From Platanthera guangdongensis (lineage: Eukaryota; Streptophyta; Magnoliopsida; Asparagales; Orchidaceae), in NCBI GenBank assembly GCA_039583875.1, contig CM077163.1:106215213-106279212 (forward strand): a stretch of DNA of 64,000 nt, in the 5' to 3' direction. The notes below the pieces were generated by a model. It was not told the origin of the DNA and ran no database searches. It was given only the letters and a program-made list of their open reading frames with translations. A program made the translations under genes and the position numbers. Positions within the stretch are counted from its first letter, which is position 1. Each line of letters begins with the position of its first letter. Shown one piece after another: positions 54,829 to 64,000 of this stretch.

Positions 54829-55698
54829 AAGAAAAGTGGAAGTAGATGCCCCAGTGGTGGACTTATTCTTCGTATTAGAATAACGGGAGTGAGCCTTAGA
54901 GGCTAGGTGCTTTTCAATGTCCAAGGCGGCATTGAAAGTCGTATTCAAGTCCGTGTGACCGTAACGCAAGAGTTTCCGCTGAATGTCGGGGTGAAGTCCC
55001 TTTCGAAACCTAGATAAAGTGACTTCGGGGAGCTCTCGAAGGTCACATCGTACCATACGGTCCTTAAGTTCTCCCATATATTCAGCAACAGACATTGAGC
55101 CTTGCCGAAGGGTGGCAAGCTCATCGAACATCTGCGTCCGATGGTACGCGGGAACGTACTGATCGGTTAGCAGGTTCTTCATCACAGCCCATGCAATGAG
55201 TGGGACCCCGTGCCCAGCTCCTAACCTACGTTCTTCATTCAGCCAATAAGTTTTGGCACGTCCTGTTAATTTCATCCGGGCAACTTGAACCTTTTGGGGG
55301 TCCGTGAGGTTGTGCCATTCGAAATAGCACTCCATGTCGATAGCCCAATGGAGGAAGATCTGGGGATCTCCCATGCCATCATAGGTGGGGGCATTTATCT
55401 TGATGGCCCTCGTGATATCAAATCCTCGCTCGGGGCGGGGTTCTCGAGGGGGCACACGGGGAGAGTTTCCCTCAGAATCCGAGTCAATGTTCGGTTGGTG
55501 CCGGTTGGGCTGCCCAACATCAACGGGAGGTGGGGGTGGCCTTTCCTGATTTCGTAGGATCAGGGCTAAGACGGTCCTAAGCTCAGCCATTTCGGCACGA
55601 AGACCCGCTATAGCCTCGGTGTTGGGATCACCATGCTCGTTCGCAAACATCCTAGACGTAGACGGGGTTGAGTACTCCGTTCCTAGCCTAGTGCGCAT
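54829..55698 (-). pseudogene. gag N-terminal part of the CRM-like element (inverted)
   Basis: Starts MRTRLGTEYSTPS on the minus strand. A predicted coiled coil (IAGLRAEMAELRTVLALIL, residues 30-50) and a Pro-rich linker precede the capsid region (INAPTYDGMGDPQIFLHW, YFEWHNLTDPQKVQ, TLRQGSMSVAEYMGELKD, ALDIEKHL). Reading stays open to the breakpoint; the residues after about 54829 are not gag. The zinc knuckle lies on the other side of the inversion near 57100. Confidence 0.85.
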
Positions 55699-55965
55699 TC
55701 AGGTTTGGGAGACCCCGGGCTAGATGAATTTTCCTAGGGTTGAAGCTATACTGGAAATGGAATATTTTTAGATATTCCCGATGGGAGTTAGGCGTAGATC
55801 ATTAAAAAAATTTTTTTTTTTAGATTTCGCAGAAAATTACAGAGTTTAGCCCGCTATTGGCAGACCACAAAAAAATTTTTTTTGATTGCTTTTTTTTTCT
55901 AAGATTAGATGGACCGACAAGGAACGCAGCGAGGATGTTTGCAACGTAGAAGTTGAAACAACCTC
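55699..55965 (-). other. Leader of the CRM-like element (inverted)
   Basis: Between primer site and gag start; AT-rich with poly(A/T) runs at 55805-55820 and 55870-55900. No coding sequence. Confidence 0.6.
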
Positions 55966-55966
55966 G

Positions 55967-55979
55967 CTTTGATACCAAA
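55967..55979 (-). other. Primer binding site of the CRM-like element (inverted)
   Basis: TTGGTATCAAAG(C) on the minus strand, next to the LTR end. One mismatch to the initiator tRNA-Met site TGGTATCAGAGC. Confidence 0.85.
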
Positions 55980-55980
55980 T

Positions 55981-56928
55981 TGGTGTAGGGGTGAACGTGA
56001 CACGGACGTGCTTACGCTAACGGTAACTTACCCATCACAGAACATAAAAAATAAAGAGAGTGCTCCGACCAAAAGCGAACGAAAAGGGGTCAGTTGGCTC
56101 TCTAAAATATGGGACTCGATACCACGTCCTTAGGACCTAACTCTCCAACAAGCACACAACTCGCTCCTAGCCGGACTCGATACCACGACCTTAAGACCTA
56201 CCTCTCCAACAAGCACACGCCTCACCGCACCTACACAAGCATCTATTCTTTTCACAATAAGCCGTCAATCGCAGCGATAAAATAATTAGGAGCGGCGGTA
56301 AACGATAAAGAGCAATCAAGAACAAGTTGAGGTTAACTCCCTTGTTAGCACAAGCGTGCCAAAACTTGGAGAACAAGTCAAGGATAGGCCTAGTTTGTTC
56401 TCCAATGGATCTTCCCAATTCGGATAACAAGAGGGTCAATAACAACGTTCGATTCAGATTTTTGCAAGCGGAAAACACTTTAAAATAGCAGAAAAGATGG
56501 TTGAATAACCTCCACAAAATCTCACAGCAAGAAACACAAAGATAGGGAAGGGATTACCCAACCAAGAAGATGATCACAAAATATTTGTGGGAGAATCACT
56601 CTCTCCACGGTTCCACCGGTTTCACACCGAATGGGGCTACTTCCTTCTTCCACGGAGTCGCACCGATAGAAGCCACGTCGGAGTCGCACCGAACGGGGAT
56701 GGAGGAGGCAAGGCTTGGCTTCACACCAAAGGGGGGCGGCTAATGGAATCTCTCCATGGTGGCCGAATTCCTCAAAGGGGGTTTTAGGTTTTCTTTTCCA
56801 ATCCCATAACTCATCATAATAGCCTCCTTTAAATAGGAGTTACAAATGAGATCCAACCGTCCATGATGAAGATGAAATCTCATCCATCCGGGCGGTCACA
56901 TACACACCAAGTGTTTACTAGCACACCA
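55981..56928 (-). repeat. 5' LTR of the CRM-like element (inverted)
   Basis: On the minus strand it runs TGGTGTGC to TACACCA. Nearly identical to 61056-62004, differing at scattered positions (TAGTAAAC versus TACTAAAC near the start). Confidence 0.9.
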
Positions 56929-56968
56929 ACAATCACCAGATTGTTGTGGTTGTTATAACGATGACGCT
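56929..56968. other. Inversion junction, about 40 bp of former 5' flank
   Basis: Sequence between the outer end of the inverted LTR and the gag breakpoint includes GTTATAACGATGAC (56952-56965). Because flank is retained, the LTR tip is not joined directly to gag. Confidence 0.6.
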
Positions 56969-57704
56969 CACTTTTCTTGATTAGGGAAAATTTAGATCCT
57001 CTGAGTCGAAATCCGTAGTGATTACCGCTAGAAATACCAAGAACCCCGCTAGTGAGCATATCCCCGTTGGAAAGGTTAGCAAGGCTAACACCACTTGATA
57101 CTCATGCGGTGTTCAAGGCCACTACGCCTACGAGTGCCCCACTAAGACGAAGGCCATAGCCTTGCTAGACTCCTCTACCGACCCTGACGATTATGTCTAT
57201 GAGGCCGAAGAGGAGAGCGACCCCGACGGAGTCCCTAGTGACTTGGAGGACGATCACCACCTTATGGTGATGCGTTGCATTATGACCACTCCTCGTCCCG
57301 TAGACGACTGAAAGAGGACGAGCATATTTTCCCTGATCTTTAAGAGTGGAGAAAAACTTTGCAAATTAGTTATCGATGGTGGTAGTTGCGTAAACGCCGT
57401 TTCTGGGAACGCTGTTAAGCGTATGTCCTTGACTGTCGAGCCGCACCCGACCCCCTACCAGGTCGCTTGGATTAGTAAGGTTACTATTAAGGTTACCCAA
57501 CGATGCCTAGTCCCCCTGTCTTTCAAATTCTACACGGATGAGGTTTGGTGCGACGTCCTACCGATGGACATTTGTCATGTGTTGCTAGGACGCCCTTGGC
57601 TATACGACCGTGATGTGACGCAGTATGGTCGTGCAAACACTTATGAGTTCAAATTCAATGGCAAGATCGTCACCTTGAGACCGACTTGCCAAACGAGCCG
57701 GTAG
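56969..57704 (+). pseudogene. gag C-terminus and protease of the CRM-like element
   Basis: A zinc-knuckle region (GVQGHYAYECPTKTKAIAL in the right frame; the first Cys codons are disturbed around 57098) is followed by an acidic stretch, a TGA at 57309-57311, and the protease: LVIDGGSCVNAVS (DGG in place of the usual DSG or DTG), VKRMSL and PMDICHVLLGRPWLYDR. The protease frame closes at 57702-57704 and RT continues in another frame from about 57690. Confidence 0.78.
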
Positions 57705-60565
57705 TGTTGGCTAAGGATACCACCATCCCAGTAGAGAGGAAAGCCTTTAGTTTAGTTGGTAGGAAGGAATTTGTGAAGGATCCCTTCATTGGGGGAATAA
57801 TGTACGCTCTCGTTCTCCTGAGTGCAAAGACTGAAAGTGGTGTGTTGGAAGATTTACCCCGAGAGCTACGGGTATTGTTGGATGAGTTTAGGGATGTATA
57901 CCCGGAAGAGTTACCTTCGTTGTTACCACCGCTTAGAGATATACAACACGCAATAGAACTTATCCCCGGATTGTCCTTACCCAATCAACCACACTATATG
58001 CTTAATCCTACTGCCCATAAAGAGTTACAAACCCAGATAGAGGATTTGCTAAATAAAGGATTTATTCGGACGAGTATGAGCCCATTTGCTGTCCCCGCTC
58101 TTCTTGCCCCTAAGAAGGATGGCACCTGGCGCATGTGTGTTGATAGCCGAGCTCTCAACAAAATTACTATAAAATATAGGTTTCCAATTCCGCGACTAGA
58201 TGATCTCTTGGATGTCCTATCGGGTGCCACTATCTTCTCTAAATTGGACTTACGGAGTGGTTACCACCAGATTAGGATCCGAGAGGGGGATGAGTGGAAG
58301 ACGGCGTTCAAGTCTAAGGACGGGTTGTATGAATGGCTTGTGATGCCCTTTGGGTTATCCAATGCCCCCAGCACCTTCTCTCGGATGATGACGCACATCT
58401 TTAGGCCCTATATGGGGAAGTTTGTTGTAGTATATTTCGACGACATCCTAGTGTTTAGTAACTCCCCCGCCGAACACCTCTCCCACATCAAAGTAGTCCT
58501 CTCCACCTTAAGGACTGAAACCTTATATCTAAATCTTAAGAAATGCACGTTTTATGTTTCAGAGGTTGAATTCTTAGGTTACATAGTTGGCTCTGAAGGA
58601 ATTCGTGTTGACCCAGGAAAGGTTCAACTGATTAGAGACTGGCCCGAGCCCACTAGCCTTCGTGAGGTGCGTAGTTTCCACGGGTTAGCTACCTTTTATC
58701 GTCGTTTCATACACGATTTTAGTAGCATTATGGCACCTATTACGGACTGCATGAAGAAAGGCGAATTCACATGGTCCAAATCCGCTACGTTTGCATTCCA
58801 TCATATTAAGGAGCTTATGACCGAAGTACCGGTGTTACGTCTCCCAGACTTCACCAAGGTCTTCGAGCTTACTTGTGATGCATCTGGCGTAGGGATTGGA
58901 GGTGTCTTGAGTCAAGAGGGTCACCCGGTTAGTTATTTTAGTGAGAAGTTAGCGGGTGCTAAATTAAATTATTCCAATTACGATAGGGAGTTTTACGCGG
59001 TCATTAGATGTTTGCATCATTGGAGGCACTATCTCCTTCATAAGGAGTTCGTGATCCTCTCTGATCATGAATCGTTACGATTCATCAATGGTCAGCACAA
59101 AATCAGCCCGCGCCACGCTAAATGGGTATCCTTCTTGCAAGAATACACATTTACTCTCAAGCACCTTAAGGGGTCCGACAATCGAGTTGTCGATGCACTC
59201 AGTCACCTCACCCTCTTACTTTCCTCCATGCAAGTCCACGTGGTAGGGTTCGAGCGCATAAAGGATGAATACGCCACATGCCCTGATTTTCAGGAGCCAT
59301 ACTTATCTGCCCAGGATAGCTCTCCCACGACCATCACGGCCTTTTCACTTAGAGACAGATATTTATTCAAACACGGAAAATTGTGTATCCCTCACTCCTC
59401 TTTGCGACTCCACTTCATTTGGGAGTTACATAGTGGTGGCTTGAGTGGTCACTTTGGCCGAGACAGAACGATAACGCTCATAGAGGAGAAATTCTTTTGG
59501 CCTAAACTAAAGGCGATGGTTGGGAAAGTAGTGAGCAGTTGCCGTACGTGTCAAGTTTCTAAGGGTACTAAGTCCAATGTAGGTTTATACACCCCGCTAC
59601 CTATTCCGTCAGTTCCGTGGGAAGACGTGAGCATGGACTTCGTATTAGGCCTTCCCCCCACCCTTCGACGTCATGATTCTATACTCGTTGTTGTGGATAG
59701 GTTCTCCAAGATGGCGTACTTCCTCCCATGTAGTAAGACCAACGACACTTCTCACATTGCGAAACTGTATTTTAAGGACGTCGTTAGTCACCGTGGAGTT
59801 CCGAAGACTATTGTCTCGGATAGGGACGTCAAGTTCACTAGCTACTTTTGGAAAACCTTGTGGGTTCTTATGGGAACAAAATTATTATTCTCTGCGGCTT
59901 ATCACCCACAAACTGATGGCCAGACGGAAGTAGTCAATCGGAGCCTAGGAAATCTTCTTAGATGTCTCGTGAGCGATCATAAAGGCACTTGGGATTTACT
60001 TCTTCCACATGCACAACTGGCTTACAATAATTCTAAAAATCGGTCCACGGGTATGTCTCCGAATGAAATTGTTCACGGGTATAAGGCCCCTGTGCCACTT
60101 GACTTGGTCCCCTTACCTCCCACATACAAAACAAGTCAGTTTACACAATCCTTCGCCCAACATATTCACGACTTACATGCACGTATACGAGCTACCTTGA
60201 CTGCTCAATATGACTCTTATCAAGCGCACGCTAATCTACATAGGAAGGTGTCACACTTTAAGGTCGGTGATCTGGTTTTAGTACGGTTAGTTCCCGAACG
60301 AATGCCAACTGGCACCGTTAAAAAGTTAGCTCCAAAGCGCGCCGGTCCTTTTCGGATTATAAAGAAGCTAGGTGACAACGCTTTCGTATTGGATTTGCCT
60401 GCTGAATGTGGTATCTCCCCTATTTTTAACGTCTCGGATTTGACGCTGTTTGTTGCGCCTCCACAAAGTTGGTTTCTTTGTCGTCTTCTCCCTCCACTAA
60501 AATTTCTAATGGGTTGGGGAGTGGTAGTTCGGATGATCTCTCTCCTTCGGTCCCCGCAAGTATAA
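57686..60565 (+). CDS. RT, RNase H and integrase of the CRM-like element (959 aa open frame)
   Basis: A long undamaged frame. [66 protein letters not shown] and VVYFDDILVFS (YXDD-type FDDI near 58433). RNase H: FELTCDASGVGIGGVL, YSNYDREFYAV and LSDHESLRFI. Integrase: HSGGLSGHFGRDRTI, CRTCQ, the three DDE motifs in SMDFVLGLPP, VSDRDVKFTS and YHPQTDGQTEVVNRSL, then the GPFRIIKKLGDNAFVLDL tail. The catalytic residues appear present. It starts in a different frame from protease and runs into a frameshift at about 60470, so in this copy it is part of a broken polyprotein. Confidence 0.92.
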   Translation: MPNEPVVLAKDTTIPVERKAFSLVGRKEFVKDPFIGGIMYALVLLSAKTESGVLEDLPRELRVLLDEFRDVYPEELPSLLPPLRDIQHAIELIPGLSLPNQPHYMLNPTAHKELQTQIEDLLNKGFIRTSMSPFAVPALLAPKKDGTWRMCVDSRALNKITIKYRFPIPRLDDLLDVLSGATIFSKLDLRSGYHQIRIREGDEWKTAFKSKDGLYEWLVMPFGLSNAPSTFSRMMTHIFRPYMGKFVVVYFDDILVFSNSPAEHLSHIKVVLSTLRTETLYLNLKKCTFYVSEVEFLGYIVGSEGIRVDPGKVQLIRDWPEPTSLREVRSFHGLATFYRRFIHDFSSIMAPITDCMKKGEFTWSKSATFAFHHIKELMTEVPVLRLPDFTKVFELTCDASGVGIGGVLSQEGHPVSYFSEKLAGAKLNYSNYDREFYAVIRCLHHWRHYLLHKEFVILSDHESLRFINGQHKISPRHAKWVSFLQEYTFTLKHLKGSDNRVVDALSHLTLLLSSMQVHVVGFERIKDEYATCPDFQEPYLSAQDSSPTTITAFSLRDRYLFKHGKLCIPHSSLRLHFIWELHSGGLSGHFGRDRTITLIEEKFFWPKLKAMVGKVVSSCRTCQVSKGTKSNVGLYTPLPIPSVPWEDVSMDFVLGLPPTLRRHDSILVVVDRFSKMAYFLPCSKTNDTSHIAKLYFKDVVSHRGVPKTIVSDRDVKFTSYFWKTLWVLMGTKLLFSAAYHPQTDGQTEVVNRSLGNLLRCLVSDHKGTWDLLLPHAQLAYNNSKNRSTGMSPNEIVHGYKAPVPLDLVPLPPTYKTSQFTQSFAQHIHDLHARIRATLTAQYDSYQAHANLHRKVSHFKVGDLVLVRLVPERMPTGTVKKLAPKRAGPFRIIKKLGDNAFVLDLPAECGISPIFNVSDLTLFVAPPQSWFLCRLLPPLKFLMGWGVVVRMISLLRSPQV

Positions 60566-60989
60566 CATCGGATGGTACGTTGCCTTCTTTTATTCCTACT
60601 GCTGACATGTTTCCCAGGTTTCCCAAGACGTTTCTCCGTCCAGATGTGATACTCGCTGCTGAGCCACTTACTACTCCAGACGGTGCTACCTACCGCTTCC
60701 TCATCCATTGGCGTGACCGCCCACCTTCGAACGACTCATGGGTACTCGCGACAGAGCTTCAACGTTTGGATGCCGACCTTCTCCGCCGCTTTCTCTCGGC
60801 CCAAGCATTGGAGATGCGAGATTTTGAGTGGGGGGGGGGATTGATGGCGCGGCCCCTCCAACACTTCCTGATGATGACCCGGTTGCCGCGGCGCAACAAT
60901 TTATAGATTTGCGACGTCATGACAACGCCACGGATGCTAACGAAAAGTTGCGATACAACCTCCGTCCGCGGCGCACAAAGCTTGCTTAA
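60469..60989 (+). pseudogene. C-terminal chromodomain-like tail of the CRM-like polyprotein
   Basis: Frame 60469-60906 has RFLIHWRDRPPSNDSWVLA and LQRLDADLLRRFLSA, a chromodomain-type C-terminus. At a run of ten G (60832-60841) the homologous frame changes again: the other frame continues through AAAQQFIDLRRHD to NLRPRRTKLA and TAA at 60987-60989, a typical ending for these elements. Length change of the G run probably caused the break. Confidence 0.75.
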
Positions 60990-61055
60990 ACGTTTTACTT
61001 AGTTTTATTTTAATTGCTTTAAACATATGGCTTGTATTAATTTTTATTTTCATGT
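60990..61055 (+). other. 3' untranslated stretch before the 3' LTR
   Basis: AT-rich. No purine tract directly before the LTR; the G run at 60832-60841 lies over 200 bp upstream and is a possible but unusual priming site. Confidence 0.4.
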
Positions 61056-62004
61056 TGGTGTGCTACTAAACACTTAGTGTGTATGTAACCGCCCGGATGG
61101 ATGAGATTTCATCTCCATCATGGACGGTTGGATCTCTTTTGTAACTCCTATTTAAAGGAGGCTATTATGATGAGTTATGGGATTGGAAATGAAAACCTAA
61201 AACCCCCTTTGAGGAATTCGGCCACCATGGAGAGATTCCATTAGCCTCCCCCCCTTTGGTGTGAAGCCAAGCCTTGCCTCCTCCATCCCCGTTCGGTGCG
61301 ACTCCGACGTGGCTTCTATCGGTGCGACTCCGTGGAAGAATGAAGCAGCCCCATTCGGTGTGAAATCGGTGGAACCGTGGAGAGAGTGATTCTCCCACAA
61401 ATATTGTGTGATCATCTTCTTGGTTGGGTAATCCCTTCCCTATCTTTGTGTTTCTTGCTGTGAGATTTTGTGGAGGTTATTCAACCATCTTTTCTGCTAT
61501 TTTAAAGTGTTTTCCGCTTGCAAAAATCTGAATCGAACGTTGTTATTGACCCTCTTGTAATCCGGATTGGGAAGATCCATTGGAGAACAAACTAGGCCTA
61601 GCCTAGACTTGTTCTCCAAGTTTTGGCACGCTTGTGCTAACAAGGGAGTTAACCTCAACTTGTTCTTGATCGCTCTTTATCGTTTACCGCCGCTCCTAAT
61701 TATTTTATTGCTGCGATTGACGGCTTATTGTGAAAAGAATAGATGCTTCTGTAGGTGCGGTGAGGCGTGTGCTTGTTGGAGAGGTAGGTCTTAAGGTCGT
61801 GGTATCGAGTCCGGCTAGGTGCGAGTTGTGTGCTTGTTGGAGAGTTAGGTCCTAAGGACGTGGTATCGAGTCCCGTATTTTAGAGAGCCAACAGACCCCT
61901 TTTCGTTCGCGTTTGGTCGGAGCACTCTCTTTATTTTCTATGTTCTGTGATGGGTAAGTTACCGTTAGCGTAAGCACGTCCGTGTCACGTTTACCCCTAC
62001 ACCA
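61056..62004 (+). repeat. 3' LTR of the CRM-like element
   Basis: TGGTGTGCTA to CTACACCA, 949 bp, with 6-bp inverted ends TGGTGT/ACACCA. TATTTAAA at 61149-61156 is a possible TATA box. The flank after it (GAACA) does not match the flank of the inverted 5' LTR, so no target duplication is visible. Confidence 0.88.
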
Positions 62005-63020
62005 GAACACGAGGGACAGACCTAAGGTCTCAGCGTGGAGGACCCGCCGCATACCCGGAAGACTAACAAACTCTTCCCCTCCCAAGCGAAGGGCTGAGCT
62101 AAGGCACCTTCAGAGGGCTCTCTTGGCCGACCCGAACATCTGAGGAGGATCTCAAGATCCACTCCTTAACTAGAGGTGCCACCTCGGGTCTATGTAAAAT
62201 GTTCCCCGCCCGCCTTACTATTGGCGCAAAACCGCCCAGCAGCCCTACTCTACGCAGCCCCGATTGGGCCGCTAACGGCGGAACTCCGTTATTCTGAAAG
62301 GATGACAACGGGCCATCAGGGGCTTCCCGACATCTATACCTCGGGGCCCACACAGGGGGAGAGCTTCACGAACAAACCGCTTGCCCAAGATAGGAGGAGT
62401 AAACTATATTCACAGAGCATCACAGATATGAAAAATATTACAGGAATATAAATTCCATACTCAGCACGCAGGCCGGCAATATAAACAAAAAAGGCCTTCG
62501 AGGGCCGGCACGAGCTCGGGCTTAAGCCTGCCATTCCCCGCCTGGTACTGCAACACCTGTACGCCAACGTCTCGATGAGCGGTGGCAAACTAGTCATCGG
62601 TCGGCTAATATAAGCGGGCCAAACATATTGCGCACACCCCCTTTTTTGGGGTTATGGTGCGCATTCCCTGCAAGCGGCTAATAAAAAACTTCCTCGGAGT
62701 CTTCTCCGGGAACCCCAGAACATCACCAATTCGGCTCACACGTCCGGATGGGCTTCACACAGCATGCCAAAACCCGTACTCATCCTTCCAGGTACTAATC
62801 CAATTAAATGCGGGGACGTACACGTCAACCCGTCGGGAAGCTCCCTTCCCCCCACCCGTTGGTGGAGAGGGGCTTCCGTGCAAATATGTAAACTGAAGGC
62901 TTCACCTTCCCAAGTTAAAACATCGTTACCCTTGTCGCGTGCTTGGCGGCGGGGCCGGGAGAGGAGCTCCGGGTCGATCCCACTGCATGCGACCACGTCG
63001 GCGGTCGATCTCCATTCCAG

Positions 63021-63182
63021 GACGAGCCTTGCTTCAGGCCGAGCTTCGCTCCAGGCCGAGCCTCTCTCCAGGCCGAGCCTCGCTCCAGGCCGAGCCTCGC
63101 TCCAGGCCGAGCCTCGCTCCAGGCCGAGCCTCGCTCCAGGCCGAGCCTCTCTCCAGGCCGAGCCTCGCTCCAGGCCGAGCTT
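63021..63182. repeat. 17-bp tandem repeat, about 9.5 copies
   Basis: Consensus GCCGAGCCTCGCTCCAG. The copy starting at 63021 is the most diverged; later copies differ by one base (CTCTCT versus CTCGCT). Since 17 is not a multiple of three, all frames give the same 17-residue repeat. Confidence 0.95.
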
Positions 63183-63572
63183 ACTGTCGGGAGAGGGGGA
63201 GGTCGAGGTGTGCTGCTCCAGGCCAGGAAAAAGGGAGGGGGGCCGGGTTGCTCCAGGAGGCTTGAAAAAGAGGGAGGTCGGGGTTGTGGTTGCTGCTCCA
63301 GGTCGGGAAAAAAGAGGGAGAGGGGGATGGCGGACGGGCTGCTGCTTTGCCGGTGACGGGAGAGAGAGGGGAAGGGGCGGCCATGGCCTAGCCTCGCCGG
63401 CAACGGGAGAGAGAGGGGAAGGGGCGGTCGTGCCCTAGCCTATGCCGGCGACGGGAGAGAGAGAGGGAAAGGGGCGGTCGTGCCCTAGCCCTGGTCCCGA
63501 ACCCCGATCCCCTGCCTTCCTTCTCCTTTTCTCTGCTGGACCACGCTTCCCTCTTTTCTTTATTTTTTCTGT

Positions 63573-63586
63573 CCCCCCCCCCCCCC
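63573..63586. repeat. Poly(C) run
   Basis: Fourteen C in a row. The length may be uncertain in the assembly. Confidence 0.9.
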
Positions 63587-63639
63587 TGACCCCTGGCCTG
63601 CACTCCCCCTTTATCCACCTTCTCCCATATTTTTAATAT

Positions 63640-63712
63640 CCTAAATATATTATATAATATCTTATATATAATATCCTATATATAATATCATATATATATA
63701 TATAATATATTA
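63640..63712. repeat. AT-rich microsatellite
   Basis: Irregular TATATA/ATAATAT repeat. No function inferred. Confidence 0.85.
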
Positions 63713-64000
63713 TAAACCCATGCGCATGAAACCTCCGCACGCACGCACGAGGACCCGCACATCCTCGAACGGGACAACACCAAAACGTCGCCCATACCAC
63801 GCCCCTAGGCTGATATTTGGGGAGGGTCCCACTCGCCCGACTGTGGGGTTGTACACAATCCCCACTATTTTCGAGGTTGGTACAAGCTCAGAAAGAATCA
63901 TCCAACCCAACGTATCTGGCGAGTGGGAGCCGACCCAAAAAAATTTTTTGAGAGAAACTGAATTCTGCACTTGGGACATCAATCTCTCCATGACCTTTCT
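63713..64000. other. Window end, nothing recognised
   Basis: A 93-residue minus-strand frame (63710-63991) has no motif I recognise and is not called. Confidence 0.3.

Larger units (their letters stand above)
54829..62004 (+). mobile_element. CRM/Galadriel-like gypsy chromovirus with inverted 5' end
   Basis: From 56969 to 62004 the element reads on the plus strand: gag C-terminus, protease, RT, RNase H, integrase, C-terminal chromodomain-like region, 3' LTR. Its matching 5' part (LTR, primer site, leader, gag N-terminus) lies in reverse at 54829-56928. CACTTTTCTT, part of gag, is present at both breakpoints (54829-54838 reversed; 56969-56978). LTRs are 948 and 949 bp. The CRM/Galadriel assignment rests on the RT and integrase motif style. 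Confidence 0.85.
62005..63620. other. LTR-like debris related to the minus-strand Tekay LTR
   Basis: Phrase order between 62450 and 62940 (GCACGCAGGCCGGC, GGCCTTCGAGGGCC, CACGTCCGGATGGGCTTCACA, ACATCGTTACCC) parallels 36820-37790 in the 3' LTR of the minus-strand gypsy element, at lower identity. No credible gene; the long frames at 62764-63438 come from GC-rich repeats. Confidence 0.5.

Noticed and set aside
56929..56968. Auto-integration of the LTR tip into its own gag as the cause of the inversion
   Set aside because: About 40 bp of non-element sequence separates the LTR tip from gag, whereas auto-integration would join them directly.
62764..63438. Overlapping GC-rich frames up to 224 residues
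   Set aside because: All three frames give the same repetitive peptide because of the 17-bp repeat; no domain.
63710..63991. 93-residue minus-strand frame at the window end
   Set aside because: No recognisable motif and no supporting context; may be chance.

Overview
The window is plant nuclear DNA, most likely pericentromeric or otherwise heterochromatic DNA of a eudicot. Nearly all of it is LTR retrotransposons nested in one another. The coding sequence is Ty1/copia and Ty3/gypsy gag-pol, introns have short plant-type GT..AG borders, primer sites fit initiator tRNA-Met, and the LTRs have TG..CA ends with 5-bp target duplications. I see no bacterial genes and no ordinary host gene I would defend. 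Lineage names (SIRE/Maximus, Tekay/Del, CRM/Galadriel) come from recalled family motifs, not from a search.

Layout. (1) 1-21457: a decayed SIRE-type Copia element, 5' end outside the window. Its reverse transcriptase is split by a trimeric foldback element (3090-15283), whose third unit is itself split by a Tekay-type gypsy element (4171-14925, LTRs of about 3.35 kb, reverse transcriptase deleted). This is a three-level nest with exact 5-bp duplications at the two inner levels. (2) 21458-29700: fragments, namely an LTR-like piece, a minus-strand Copia remnant carrying a 416-bp MITE, and another SIRE-like LTR fragment. (3) 29701-36519: a region I cannot assign to a known family. It has two divergent TATA boxes, two decayed intron-containing gag-like genes (the second with a putative gypsy-type transposon domain), and the hexamer GCGGAC/GTCCGC scattered through exons, introns and flanks. 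(4) 36520-54788: a minus-strand Tekay-type chromovirus, split by a very young SIRE-type element (39862-52061; LTRs of 1569 bp with about four differences; target duplication CACTG). (5) 54829-62004: a CRM/Galadriel-like chromovirus whose 5' LTR, primer site and gag N-terminus are inverted relative to the rest. (6) 62005-64000: LTR-like debris with a 17-bp tandem repeat.

Two themes stand out. The foldback trimer at 3090-15283 has LTR-like ends, perfect 16-bp palindromic spacers and tRNA-like promoter boxes in its arms. Several unrelated families also carry their own dense array of a short palindrome or inverted repeat (TACTCGAGTA, TCGTCGA..TCGACGA, GTGTCGACAC, ACACGGCCGTGT); in the SIRE elements the array recurs at the same three places in two diverged copies. 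Both SIRE copies have also lost the codon for the catalytic glutamate of integrase, each by a different mutation.
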